From contig NZ_JAMQPV010000001.1 in NCBI RefSeq assembly GCF_026151395.1, positions 310,001-374,000 on the forward strand: a stretch of 64,000 nucleotides of DNA, given 5' to 3'. The translations under genes and the position numbers were made by a program. This DNA comes from Leptospira limi. Lineage in GTDB: Bacteria; Spirochaetota; Leptospiria; Leptospirales; Leptospiraceae. The notes under the pieces are model-generated. The model did no database searches. It had not been told where the DNA came from and saw nothing but the letters and a program-made list of their open reading frames with translations. Positions within the stretch are counted from its first letter, which is position 1, and the number at the start of each line of letters is the position of its first letter. Positions 54,072 through 63,471 of the stretch are shown in pieces.

Positions 54072-56987
54072 GTGAGTTCCGTAAAACCTTCATCGCCCAT
54101 CCATTCCCCTTACGAAGAAACATTAGAACCAAGTGACACATTCTTACGGCGTCATGTTGGTGTGACAGAAGAAACTGTTTCTGAAATGCTTTCAACCATT
54201 GGTTATAAGGAATTGGATGATCTGATTAGTGATGCCGTACCCGAAAACATTCGGTTACGCAAGGAACTCGATTTACCAAAACCAATTGGTGAATATGCCC
54301 TCCAGAAAGATTTAAAGAAGATTGTTTCGAAAAACAAAATCTACAGATCCTATTTGGGACTTGGATACTATTCTTGTATCACTCCACCTGTGATCCAAAG
54401 AAACATTTTAGAAAATCCAGGTTGGTATACAGCGTACACTCCGTACCAAGCAGAGATTGCGCAAGGAAGGATGGAAGCACTCATCAACTTCCAAACGATG
54501 ATCACAGATTTAACAGGTATGGAAATTGCCAATGCATCCCTCCTTGATGAAGGAACAGCTGCTGCAGAAGCAATGAATATGTTGTATTCTTTAAAAGAAG
54601 ACAGCCAAGGAAAATCTTTCTTCGTTTCGCAATCCGTTCACCCACAAACCTTAGATGTGATCCGCACTCGTGCCATTCCACTTGGAATCAACATTGTTGT
54701 TGGTTCGTTTAAAAAGATGGTTCCTTCCAATGATTTTTTTGGAGCGATTGTCCAATACCCATCTACTGATGGAACCATTTATGATTTTAGTGAATTCATT
54801 GAAAGCCTACACAAAGTAGGTGCCAAAACGGTTGTGGCGGCTGATCTACTTGCACTCACCATCTTAAAATCACCAGGCGAAATGAATGCAGACGTTGTTG
54901 TGGGAACCACACAACGTTTTGGATTGCCACTTGGTTTTGGTGGTCCTCATGCTGGTTACTTTGCTACGAAAGAAGAATACAAACGAAATATGCCAGGCCG
55001 CCTCATCGGTGTTTCCAAAGATTCACAAGGGAAACCAGGATACCGTCTCAGTTTACAAACACGGGAACAACACATTCGCCGAGACAAAGCAACATCTAAC
55101 ATTTGTACAGCACAAGTATTACTGGCAGTGCTCTCATCCATGTATGCAGTATACCATGGTCCAAAAGGTTTAAAACAAATTGCCTCTCGTGTTCATAGAA
55201 TGACAACCATTCTCGCAACTGGACTTGAAAAGTTAGGATACAAAATCATCTCACAACCTTACTTTGATACCATTCGAGTAGAACTTTCTAAAATCTCATC
55301 AGCAGAAATTATCCACTATGCAGAAGAAAGAGAAATCAACATTCGACAAGTTTCTGGTCACGTCATAAGCATTTCTTTAGATGAAACAACAAACATTAAG
55401 GACATCAAAGATTTACTTGAAGTCTTTAACGAAAACAAAGCCCTTCATTTTCCATTAGAAGACCTAACTTCAAAAGAAGAATGGAAAATTCCAGAACTGC
55501 TTGAAAGAAAATCGTCTTACTTAACTCATCCAGTTTTTAATAGTTTCCATACGGAAACAGAGATGTTACGTTACATTCGCAGACTGGACGCAAAAGATTT
55601 ATCCTTAACCACATCCATGATCGCATTAGGTTCTTGTACGATGAAACTCAATGCATCAACAGAGATGTATCCAGTCACTTGGCCAGAACTTTCGAACATC
55701 CATCCCTTTGTTCCCGAAAACCAAACAGAAGGATACCGTACTCTTTTTAGCCAATTGGAAAAATGGTTATGTGAAATCACAGGATTTGCCGAAGTTTCAC
55801 TCCAACCAAACGCTGGTTCGCAAGGAGAATACGCTGGTTTACTTGCCATTCGTAACTTCCACCAAAGCCGCAATGATATGCACAGAGACATCTGTCTTAT
55901 CCCAATCTCTGCTCACGGTACAAACCCTGCCTCTGCAGTGATGGCAGGATTCAAAGTGGTTCCTGTCAATTGTGATCTAAATGGAAACATTGATGTAGAA
56001 GACTTAAAGAAAAAAGCAATTGAATACAAAGACAAGTTAGGTGCCCTTATGGTTACCTATCCTTCCACACATGGCGTATTCGAAGCTTCCATCAAAGAAA
56101 TTTGCCAAACCATCCACGACAATGGTGGTCAAGTCTATATGGATGGTGCCAACATGAACGCACAGGTGGGATTAACAAGACCTGGTGATATTGGTGCTGA
56201 TGTTTGCCATTTGAACTTACACAAAACATTCTGTATCCCACACGGTGGTGGTGGTCCGGGAGTTGGTCCGATTGGTGTTGCTGAACACTTAGCTCCTTTT
56301 TTACCAGGGCATAGTCTTGTCGAAAATGGATCGAATAACAGCCAGTGGGCGGTATCTGCAGCACCTTGGGGATCAGCATCTATCATTGTGATCTCTTGGG
56401 CGTACATTGCGATGTTGGGTTTTGAAGGCCTACGATATGCTACAAAAATTGCAATCCTCAATGCCAACTACATTGCCAAAAAATTAGAATCTGCCTTCCC
56501 AGTATTGTACCGAGGAAACAAAGGACTTGTAGCTCATGAGTGTATTTTGGATATGCGCGGCTTCAAAAAAACAAGTGGAATAGAAGTAGAAGATATCGCA
56601 AAACGTTTGATAGACTACGGATTCCACTCTCCAACCATGTCATTCCCTGTTCCAGGAACTCTCATGGTAGAACCAACTGAGTCAGAATCTAAAGAAGAGT
56701 TGGATCGATTCATTGATTCCATGTTATCGATTGCACAGGAAATCAAAGACATTGAGTCAGGTGTTCTTTCCAAAGAAGATAACCCACTGAAGAATTCTCC
56801 TCACACAGCAGACATGGTCATCAGTGATGCTTGGAATCATACGTATCCAAGGGAACGTGCGGCATATCCGCTTCCATGGCTTCGTTCACGGAAATTTTGG
56901 CCAAGTGTAGGACGTGTGGACAATGTGTACGGAGATCGGAACTTAGTTTGTTCCTGTATCCCGATGGAAAACTACGTCGTTTCATAA
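54072..56987 (+). CDS. gcvP: Glycine dehydrogenase (decarboxylating), P protein
   Basis: This 971-residue single-chain P protein has the two half-domains fused. The N-terminal half has [16 protein letters not shown] and the C-terminal half carries the PLP Lys718 in [16 protein letters not shown]. It decarboxylates glycine and passes the aminomethyl group to the H protein. Translation begins at GTG 54072 after an AGGAG site. It completes the gcvTHP operon; the ferredoxin gene follows 14 bp later. Confidence 0.97.
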   Translation: MSSVKPSSPIHSPYEETLEPSDTFLRRHVGVTEETVSEMLSTIGYKELDDLISDAVPENIRLRKELDLPKPIGEYALQKDLKKIVSKNKIYRSYLGLGYYSCITPPVIQRNILENPGWYTAYTPYQAEIAQGRMEALINFQTMITDLTGMEIANASLLDEGTAAAEAMNMLYSLKEDSQGKSFFVSQSVHPQTLDVIRTRAIPLGINIVVGSFKKMVPSNDFFGAIVQYPSTDGTIYDFSEFIESLHKVGAKTVVAADLLALTILKSPGEMNADVVVGTTQRFGLPLGFGGPHAGYFATKEEYKRNMPGRLIGVSKDSQGKPGYRLSLQTREQHIRRDKATSNICTAQVLLAVLSSMYAVYHGPKGLKQIASRVHRMTTILATGLEKLGYKIISQPYFDTIRVELSKISSAEIIHYAEEREINIRQVSGHVISISLDETTNIKDIKDLLEVFNENKALHFPLEDLTSKEEWKIPELLERKSSYLTHPVFNSFHTETEMLRYIRRLDAKDLSLTTSMIALGSCTMKLNASTEMYPVTWPELSNIHPFVPENQTEGYRTLFSQLEKWLCEITGFAEVSLQPNAGSQGEYAGLLAIRNFHQSRNDMHRDICLIPISAHGTNPASAVMAGFKVVPVNCDLNGNIDVEDLKKKAIEYKDKLGALMVTYPSTHGVFEASIKEICQTIHDNGGQVYMDGANMNAQVGLTRPGDIGADVCHLNLHKTFCIPHGGGGPGVGPIGVAEHLAPFLPGHSLVENGSNNSQWAVSAAPWGSASIIVISWAYIAMLGFEGLRYATKIAILNANYIAKKLESAFPVLYRGNKGLVAHECILDMRGFKKTSGIEVEDIAKRLIDYGFHSPTMSFPVPGTLMVEPTESESKEELDRFIDSMLSIAQEIKDIESGVLSKEDNPLKNSPHTADMVISDAWNHTYPRERAAYPLPWLRSRKFWPSVGRVDNVYGDRNLVCSCIPMENYVVS

Positions 56988-57001
56988 GGACTAAATCAAT
57001 T

Positions 57002-57328
57002 ATGTTTTACGAAAAACATATCTTTGTTTGCGAAAACCAAAGGGCACCCGGCGAACGGGTGTCTTGTGGAAACCAGGGTTCTATTGAACTTCTCAAATTA
57101 TTAAAACAAAAAGCGGCGAAAGCAGGAATAGAATATAAGTTCCGGGTTCAAAAATCGGGATGTCTCGATCGTTGTGAACTTGGACCGATCCAAGTATCGT
57201 ACCCTGAAGGCAAGTGGTTTAACATGAAATCAGAAGCTGATGTAGAAACCATTTTAGAATATTACTTAAAGACAGACCAACCAGACAAATACAACCACCT
57301 CACTGTCGCTGACAATACCCCAACCTAA
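57002..57328 (+). CDS. Thioredoxin-like [2Fe-2S] ferredoxin
   Basis: From the ATG at 57002 (AAGGA site upstream) this is a 108-residue protein with four cluster cysteines at 10, 22, 54 and 58, the C-x11-C-x31-C-x3-C spacing of TRX-like 2Fe-2S ferredoxins. SGCLDRCELGP is the typical second half. Such proteins are electron carriers of uncertain partner, sometimes in NADH-dehydrogenase-like complexes. It sits 14 bp after gcvP. A longer frame from 56831 overlaps gcvP and is rejected. Confidence 0.9.
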   Translation: MFYEKHIFVCENQRAPGERVSCGNQGSIELLKLLKQKAAKAGIEYKFRVQKSGCLDRCELGPIQVSYPEGKWFNMKSEADVETILEYYLKTDQPDKYNHLTVADNTPT

Positions 57329-57411
57329 AACACGACCACAGCGAACTCCTAACATGAACTTTTGTTAGTTATTTTTTTTGGCGATGTGTAGAAAACTGGC
57401 ATCAAAAAGGT

Positions 57412-57480
57412 TTTGATGGTAGGTTGGCGTCAATGGGTGGCGGGTGGATAACCCCACCCATTGATCAGGGCGGGGAGACC
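57412..57480 (+). repeat. GC-rich palindromic intergenic repeat, copy 2
   Basis: This segment begins TTTTGATGGTAGG and contains a perfect 10-bp hairpin, CAATGGGTGG ... CCACCCATTG (57431-57463), followed by GATCAGGGCGGGG. It shares TTTT(G)ATGGTAGG and CCACCCA ... AGGGYGGGG, in the same order and 38-46 bp apart, with the element at 47642-47721. It lies 68 bp upstream of the cytochrome c gene in a spacer that otherwise holds no gene. Confidence 0.5.
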
Positions 57481-57547
57481 AGATTCGCAACTTCCCCCCA
57501 AAATCCCACTTGACCAATTCCCCCACTAAGATCCAATTCCTCCACTT

Positions 57548-58423
57548 ATGAAAAAAATTTCTCGAATACTCCTTATCTTTTTCGTAACGGTGATCTTAGT
57601 CCTTTCCGTTTTTGTGACTGCTGTTTATCTCATCAGCAACAACCAGATGGGAAAAACATACTCCGTAAAACCTACTCCTGTTCCTAAATTTGTGTCCAAC
57701 CAAGACATTCTAGAAGGCAAACGCCTCTACCAATCTCGAGGTTGTGGTGATTGCCATGACGTCGATGGAAGTGGAAGAACTTTTATCGATGACCCCGCAA
57801 TTGGAACAATTTCAGGTGCAAACCTAACAGCTGGTAAAGGCGGAATTTTAAACGATCGAACAGATGAAGAATTGGCTGTCGCCATTCGCCATGGTGTTGG
57901 AAAAAATGGACGTGCACTCATCTTCATGCCATCCACTGATTTTCATGGAATGACAAATGAAGATGTAGGGAAATTAATTTCTTATCTTCGATCTTCCGCT
58001 CCAGTGGACAAAGAACAAGGAGAGATCAAACCAGGACCACTTGGCAGATTTTTATTTGTCATCGGAGAAATTCCCGTATTAGTCTCAGCAGAACAAATCA
58101 ATCATGAAACAAATCATCTTGAAAATTTAAAACCTACTGTATCGTTAGAATATGGTAAGTATGTTGCTGCTACTTGCACTGGATGCCATGGAATGAAGTT
58201 AGTCGGTGGTCCTATCCAAGGAGCTCCTCCTGAATGGCCACCAGCACAAAACATTACGAAAGCAGGACTTTCTCATTATACAGAGGTTAGTTTTATTGAA
58301 TCCATCCGAACAGGAAAACGTCCAGATGGATCAGAGATCAAGTTTCCAATGCCTTGGCAAAGTTTAGCTAAATTAACAGATACAGAGCTAAAAGCACTTT
58401 GGCTGTATTTACAAAGCATTTAA
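57548..58423 (+). CDS. Membrane-anchored dihaem cytochrome c
   Basis: This 291-residue protein has an N-terminal membrane anchor (about 6-30) and two c-type haem sites: CGDCH (66-70) and CTGCH (210-214). Candidate axial Met ligands are in IFMPST (Met127) and KFPMPWQ (late), so each haem would be His-Met coordinated. It is probably a periplasmic electron carrier. It follows the repeat element and is terminated by a shared hairpin. Confidence 0.93.
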   Translation: MKKISRILLIFFVTVILVLSVFVTAVYLISNNQMGKTYSVKPTPVPKFVSNQDILEGKRLYQSRGCGDCHDVDGSGRTFIDDPAIGTISGANLTAGKGGILNDRTDEELAVAIRHGVGKNGRALIFMPSTDFHGMTNEDVGKLISYLRSSAPVDKEQGEIKPGPLGRFLFVIGEIPVLVSAEQINHETNHLENLKPTVSLEYGKYVAATCTGCHGMKLVGGPIQGAPPEWPPAQNITKAGLSHYTEVSFIESIRTGKRPDGSEIKFPMPWQSLAKLTDTELKALWLYLQSI

Positions 58424-58436
58424 AAACAAAATTTAA

Positions 58437-58459
58437 AATTCCCTTTTTAGAAGGGAATT
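58437..58459. terminator. Bidirectional terminator between cytochrome c and the papain-type protease
   Basis: AATTCCCTT and AAGGGAATT form a perfect 9-bp stem with TTTAG loop, followed by T-rich sequence on the plus side and by AATTTTAAATTTTG on the minus side. It lies 13 bp after the cytochrome stop and 7 bp from the protease stop, so it can end both converging genes. Confidence 0.7.
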
Positions 58460-58466
58460 AACTCGA

Positions 58467-60917
58467 TTAATTTTCTTTTTCAAAACTCAGTTCCATTCCA
58501 TTTTCAATCTCCTTAATGGATTGGAACTGAACTAACGAATTACCATCCAATACATTGGAAAGTTCTAAACTAAATCCTTTTGTTTTGATCATTTTACTGC
58601 CAGGCGTCCAAGATCCAGAAAATTGTTTGATTTCCTTATCATTTAACTTTAATTTTGCGACAAAATCTTGTCCGTTACCAGTGATTTCCATCTGCAAGTT
58701 TTGTGGGCCTAATTTTGGATTCCAATACATAGAAGTCCATTTTCCCGTAAATTGATTTGGCAATTCCTCTAGAGACATGGCTCTCTTTTTTACAACGGAT
58801 TTTGGTTCATTCCAAAAAACCGAAACAAAATTAGAATCTTTGGATTCAGCACCAAACTCTGATTTGGATCGCACTGAGTATAAGAAGAGATCTCCAGATT
58901 TCCCAGGAAACACTTCTGAAAAACTTGTCTTTTTAGAATCCACACTTGAAACAAATTCCAATTTGCCGGGTTTGCCATTTTGGATTGGTTTTCGATAGAT
59001 ATAATACTCAAAACTATCCTTTACCGAATCCCACTTCAAACTAACCATCTTGTCTTTTCCAACTGGATTTGTGATCAATTGTTTTGGAGCAGGAAGTGTC
59101 ACACCACCAGCACGTTTTGTTAATCCAGGGTCTGTTTTTCCAAATGCAACTTCACTAGGTTCCGCATAACCTAAGTCATTTGCAGAAATAACTGTATATA
59201 GAAATGATCTTCCATTTTGAATGGTTGTATCTGAATCTGTATAAGAAGTACCCGATACTTCAAATTGACCTGAAGGTTCTGCATTCTCATCAAATCGAAA
59301 TAAAAAATAATTTTTAGCACCAGGAGCAGCTTTCCAATTTAACTGGATTTTGTTTGCATAATCTCCGTTCGATGCAGACAACTTACTTACTTGGTTTGGT
59401 AATAAAGACTGGTTTGCTACTTCAACGGCAATGGAATCACTCCAATCCGATGATTTGGAATTGATTACAGCATTGACACGGTAATAATTCACTTCACCTG
59501 ATTTAGGAGAATTATCTACATAGTCTGGTGATTTACTTGTCCCTATGGTTTTCCATTTAAATGTTGAATCTGATTTAGCAATTGTATAGTTTGTGACACC
59601 ATCAATTTCTGACCAAGCCAATTGGACACTTGTTGTATTTCCATTCGAAAAAACAACTCCACTAAGACCTACAACTTGCGTCAAATTTCCATCTTGTGTT
59701 GGTTCCGACGATGTAAATCCCTCTACTTCTAATGATGCAACTGAAACATCTTCAGCTCCAATTGCTAAAATTCGGTACGCATAAGTAGAGATTGGTGATA
59801 CAGATAAATCGGTAAAACTTGGTTTGTCTGAATATGCTAAGTCGTAAAAATCAGATTCTTCCTTTCTTTGAATTAGGTAAGCGACTGCAGATTCTTGGTG
59901 TTTCCAAGTCAGTAGAATTTTATTATCAAAGTCACCTTTCGAAACTTTGATTTCAGTTGGAGCTAAAATAGGTTTTTTAGCGGGATTGACACTCACAACT
60001 GGTGTAGGTGTATTCTGTGGTGCTGGTTCATCTATGATGGCGTAAGTTTCTTGTCCAACTTTGGCTAACATTGAATAAGATACCCATCCAAATCCATTAT
60101 CACCCCAGTTTGTTCCCCATGAGTTTTGTAATTTAAATGCACCTTTTTTGCCCGATTTTGATTTTTTATTATCATCATATCCCACAATTGTCATGGCATG
60201 GCCACCATAACTTTGGCCACTATTCGCATCATAAACCGTTGAACCTTTCAATTTATAAAATGCATCATCGATGATCATACCAACCATTACAACATTTTTA
60301 CCAGCTAATACGCGCTTGATTTCGTCTGGATTTTTGTAATTCAATCGAGAAAAAGATTTTATTTTATAATTGAGAGCTTCTTGTTTAGATTCTTGCGTTG
60401 GTTGTGACAAATAATCTTTGTCTGTGTAAGGCATACTACTCCATGGCGCAACACCATTGGATTTTAAGAATTCCATCGTTTTGTAATAGTATAATCCTTT
60501 GTCTTCTCCCCCATTTTGTTGGTTGTAAATGAAGGCTGGTGAAAACACAAAGTTTCCTTTTCCACCAGCAAAAGGTGGATCATACTCAGTGCTTTGGCCT
60601 TTATTTTTTAAAAGATATGATTTGATCGCATAACCAGTAGCCCATGCAACACAACTATTTTGCCTTCCTTGATTTCCTACAGGAGGCATTAGGGATGATA
60701 AGTCAATTGAACTTGGTAAGTCTTCAAACGAATTAAAATCTCGTTTGAGTGGAATTGTATCTTGGACTTCTTTGGGACTGGGGATGTAACCACAAGAAAA
60801 TGTTCCAGGTTTACAACCAGGGGAACGGACACTACTTGGGTCAAACTCTTCGGCGAAAGTTGTATGAAATGAGAACAATACAACTCCGAGTATTAATGAT
60901 TTTATTTTCAGATTCAT
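58467..60917 (-). CDS. Secreted papain-type (C1) cysteine protease with C-terminal fibronectin-III-like repeats
   Basis: This 816-residue exported protein has a signal peptide (cleavage after TFA). A C1 protease domain at about 70-295 has oxyanion Gln83 and catalytic Cys89 in GNQGRQNSCVAWA, His240 in YGGHAMTIVGYD and Asn265 in LQNSWGTNWGDNG, so all catalytic residues are present. Several FN3-like beta modules follow (e.g. KILLTWKHQESAVAYLIQRK, KIQLNWKAAPGAKNYFLFR, SLKWDSVKDSFEYYIYR) and a C-terminal beta domain. No propeptide of classic type is evident. The ATG overlaps the upstream gene stop by 4 bp. Confidence 0.9.
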   Translation of the reverse strand: MNLKIKSLILGVVLFSFHTTFAEEFDPSSVRSPGCKPGTFSCGYIPSPKEVQDTIPLKRDFNSFEDLPSSIDLSSLMPPVGNQGRQNSCVAWATGYAIKSYLLKNKGQSTEYDPPFAGGKGNFVFSPAFIYNQQNGGEDKGLYYYKTMEFLKSNGVAPWSSMPYTDKDYLSQPTQESKQEALNYKIKSFSRLNYKNPDEIKRVLAGKNVVMVGMIIDDAFYKLKGSTVYDANSGQSYGGHAMTIVGYDDNKKSKSGKKGAFKLQNSWGTNWGDNGFGWVSYSMLAKVGQETYAIIDEPAPQNTPTPVVSVNPAKKPILAPTEIKVSKGDFDNKILLTWKHQESAVAYLIQRKEESDFYDLAYSDKPSFTDLSVSPISTYAYRILAIGAEDVSVASLEVEGFTSSEPTQDGNLTQVVGLSGVVFSNGNTTSVQLAWSEIDGVTNYTIAKSDSTFKWKTIGTSKSPDYVDNSPKSGEVNYYRVNAVINSKSSDWSDSIAVEVANQSLLPNQVSKLSASNGDYANKIQLNWKAAPGAKNYFLFRFDENAEPSGQFEVSGTSYTDSDTTIQNGRSFLYTVISANDLGYAEPSEVAFGKTDPGLTKRAGGVTLPAPKQLITNPVGKDKMVSLKWDSVKDSFEYYIYRKPIQNGKPGKLEFVSSVDSKKTSFSEVFPGKSGDLFLYSVRSKSEFGAESKDSNFVSVFWNEPKSVVKKRAMSLEELPNQFTGKWTSMYWNPKLGPQNLQMEITGNGQDFVAKLKLNDKEIKQFSGSWTPGSKMIKTKGFSLELSNVLDGNSLVQFQSIKEIENGMELSFEKEN

Positions 60918-61561
60918 GGTTTCATCCTTTCTATATACTTTATAATGTTCTTTTTTTGCACCCAGTCAGGTTGGTGAATTTCTTCTAATCGATAATAAAA
61001 CTTTGATTTGGTGGATCCAAATTGAAATTCTACAAAATTATAACTGATCCCAGTGATTTTTTCTTCAGGAATCTCTTCATATGGGAATTGTGAAATACCC
61101 ATTTCTAAAAAACGATTCATCCATTTTTCATATTGAATTGGAGATATTGCTTTTGTTTCTTCTAACTGAAGATTCCCATTCTTCACAATTTTTCGAGTTA
61201 AGAGAATTGTTTTAGAGTCTGTCCACAGGTGGAATTGTTTTGCATACCGATATTCGGGTGCCACGGCTCCAGAACTTTCTTCCCAAACCAAATCCATTGG
61301 TTTCCAATTGCCTTTATGGTTTTTCAAATTTGGATGAAGTGATTGAATCTGTTTAGATCCGTTTTTCTGTTTCAGATTCAGATTTTGTTTAATTGTTACT
61401 GTTCGGTTTCGTTTTTTAGAAGGTCGAGAGGAAGATAAATTCGAATTGGTTTTCGTATTCACTTTTTTATGTTTCAGATTTGTTGATTGTGCAATCGGAT
61501 TCGAATTTTCATCAGTAGATTCAGTTTGATCTATTGTCTCCACTGGATTTGGATTCGCCAT
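60914..61561 (-). CDS. Hypothetical Lys/Asn-rich protein coupled to the protease
   Basis: An ATG at 61561 (MANPNPVET) has a very strong AGGAGGAG site 6-13 bp upstream and gives a 215-residue protein without a signal peptide. A longer open frame to 61666 would add a hydrophobic N-terminal segment that resembles a signal but has no ribosome site. Residues 20-85 are Lys/Asn/Ser-rich and low in complexity; the C-terminal part alternates Tyr, Phe and charged residues. Its stop overlaps the protease start, so it is co-translated with it. The function is unknown. Confidence 0.65.
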   Translation of the reverse strand: MANPNPVETIDQTESTDENSNPIAQSTNLKHKKVNTKTNSNLSSSRPSKKRNRTVTIKQNLNLKQKNGSKQIQSLHPNLKNHKGNWKPMDLVWEESSGAVAPEYRYAKQFHLWTDSKTILLTRKIVKNGNLQLEETKAISPIQYEKWMNRFLEMGISQFPYEEIPEEKITGISYNFVEFQFGSTKSKFYYRLEEIHQPDWVQKKNIIKYIERMKP

Positions 61562-61733
61562 GATTTCTCCTCCTACAATTGACCAGAAGGCCAAGGATAG
61601 AAATATCTTTACCAGAAACACCAAAGTGGATAGATTCCATCTTGTTTCCGAAAGAAAACAAGACATTTTTTTTAGTAGAAACGCCGTTCGAAAAATGGAA
61701 GAAATGTTCCAGTTCTAAAATTGTAAAACTGAA

Positions 61734-63434
61734 TTAACTATTTCCAATCTCTGATTTAAGCCATTTTTTCTCGCCAATAGATTTTTTCATATTTTCAATG
61801 AGAGCAACAGAAATGTTTGTATTGAGTTTAACCATATCTGGGTCTTGTGCAACAAGGATCATCTCATCTATCAAATAATCAATTAGGTTCTCTATGGATT
61901 TTCGACCTGATGGATCAGTTGCCATTGCAACTGTAGCTTGTGAAATCGCAGAATAAATGGTCAAACTAATTTGTTTTGTTAGGTTTGCTTGCATTTCTTT
62001 TGGAAGTAAAGAAATGGGTTTCATATTGGCTGATACTCTTTCTGATATTTCCGTTACTAAATTCTGAACCAACGCTTGTAGATTTGGATTTTGTGCTGAT
62101 TGTGCTATATTTTTTAATGCAACTTTTTTTAACTCTGTTCGGTTTTGGTCGATGGCATTTACCAATTGATCAAGCGAATTTCCTGAGCGAACTTCGTTTT
62201 GAGTTTCTGTTAAAATTTGAATGGTAACAATATCGGATATCTCTTCTTTAATGATATTTGAATAATAACGTAATGTTTTACTAATCAAATCATTTCCCAA
62301 TATTTTAGTGAATTGATTGGTTTGTAACATTAAATAAATTTTATAAACACGAACTAAACGGAAAAAACGAAATTCAACAATTGGAATGAGTCCCAAAACG
62401 TCATACCAATGGTAAATAGGATATAAAAACCAAGCAATGTATGTTTTGTTTTTGATGGCTAACAACCAACTGAGTATAAACTCCGCCAAAAAGAAGAATA
62501 AAAAAGGAGCGTCTAACAATAAATAGTTGTTAACTGGAGTTCCATCCGAAGAAATTGCTCGGTAATAATTGAGTGCAAAGTATTCTCGAAAGTTTGCATT
62601 AAAAAACTCAATTTTTTGTTCCAATGATCGATTTTGGTCTCTCCAAAACCATGCAAAAGCAACAACCGTGGATGGAATTCGATCCCGATTTAAAATTGGG
62701 TCTAATTCTTGTCTTAGTTTTAAATCTCGTGCTTTTGTTTTATGTGTTTGGTATTCATTTTTAATTTTTGATTGAATATCCAAAAGAAATTGAGTTTGTC
62801 CAGACATGGCAAATGGATTATTTTCCACAATCTCTAACATTCGTTTGTCCATTTTTTGAATAATCGACAAAATTTCTTTTGATTCATTGGTCTCAATGCT
62901 CAAACGATTGATAAAAGCATATTTTTCAGAAAGTTCACTTAAAGTTGTGATTTCATCTGTCTCTTCCATCACACTAAAGAAGTCATTCAATTGGAGAAGA
63001 ATTTCTTCTACTTTTTTTCGCCGAAATTGGATATCGTCGATTTGGAGTGCCGCTTCAAAACCTATATAAAGTGAATCAAATTTTTCATTGGCAACTTGTG
63101 TTTTAAGAGTTGTTAGGACTTTATAAATTTCTTCTCTCGTGTTTTTTCTTTGGTTTTCTCGAAACTCATCATCTCGCAATTGAGTAAGGTATCTAAGATC
63201 ATCCACCAAATCAGTGTAAGCTGTTGTAGTCCGATGTGGCTCAATCCCTAATATAGGTTTGTCATACATAGAAAGGATTTCTGGGAATTTATGAAAATAA
63301 AATGGCCTTAAGCTTAGATAACTCAAATCAAACATGATGAGAGCCAAATTTCCCAGGACAACAAACACCATTGTGATGTCCCATAAGAGAGGAATTCCCA
63401 ATTTGTGTTTTTTAATCAAATCCCAGGAAATCAT
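61734..63434 (-). CDS. Voltage-sensor-domain-like membrane protein with large S1-S2 insertion
   Basis: This 566-residue protein has helix S1 at about 16-40, then about 260 mostly helical, soluble residues (41-304), then S2 (305-327), S3 (335-352) and S4 (354-370). S2 has F315-x2-E318 and S3 has Asp345, the charge-transfer-centre pattern of voltage-gated channels. S4 has R356-x2-R359-x2-R362-x2-K365, the hallmark gating-charge spacing. No S5-pore-S6 follows; the last 195 residues are soluble and helical with probable coiled coil. It follows the mutase by 37 bp. It may be a voltage-sensing protein without its own pore; unverified. Confidence 0.75.
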   Translation of the reverse strand: MISWDLIKKHKLGIPLLWDITMVFVVLGNLALIMFDLSYLSLRPFYFHKFPEILSMYDKPILGIEPHRTTTAYTDLVDDLRYLTQLRDDEFRENQRKNTREEIYKVLTTLKTQVANEKFDSLYIGFEAALQIDDIQFRRKKVEEILLQLNDFFSVMEETDEITTLSELSEKYAFINRLSIETNESKEILSIIQKMDKRMLEIVENNPFAMSGQTQFLLDIQSKIKNEYQTHKTKARDLKLRQELDPILNRDRIPSTVVAFAWFWRDQNRSLEQKIEFFNANFREYFALNYYRAISSDGTPVNNYLLLDAPFLFFFLAEFILSWLLAIKNKTYIAWFLYPIYHWYDVLGLIPIVEFRFFRLVRVYKIYLMLQTNQFTKILGNDLISKTLRYYSNIIKEEISDIVTIQILTETQNEVRSGNSLDQLVNAIDQNRTELKKVALKNIAQSAQNPNLQALVQNLVTEISERVSANMKPISLLPKEMQANLTKQISLTIYSAISQATVAMATDPSGRKSIENLIDYLIDEMILVAQDPDMVKLNTNISVALIENMKKSIGEKKWLKSEIGNS

Positions 63435-63471
63435 AACATTACCAAGGGTAGATTTTTTCTACCCCATCCTT

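Noticed and set aside
56831..57001. A longer N-terminal extension of the ferredoxin gene into gcvP
   Set aside because: The extension overlaps gcvP in another frame and yields sequence unrelated to the family. The ATG at 57002 has an AAGGA site.
61562..61666. Signal-peptide-bearing start of the protein coupled to the papain-type protease
   Set aside because: The upstream ATG has no ribosome site, whereas the ATG at 61561 has AGGAGGAG. It remains an open question and is listed in the findings.
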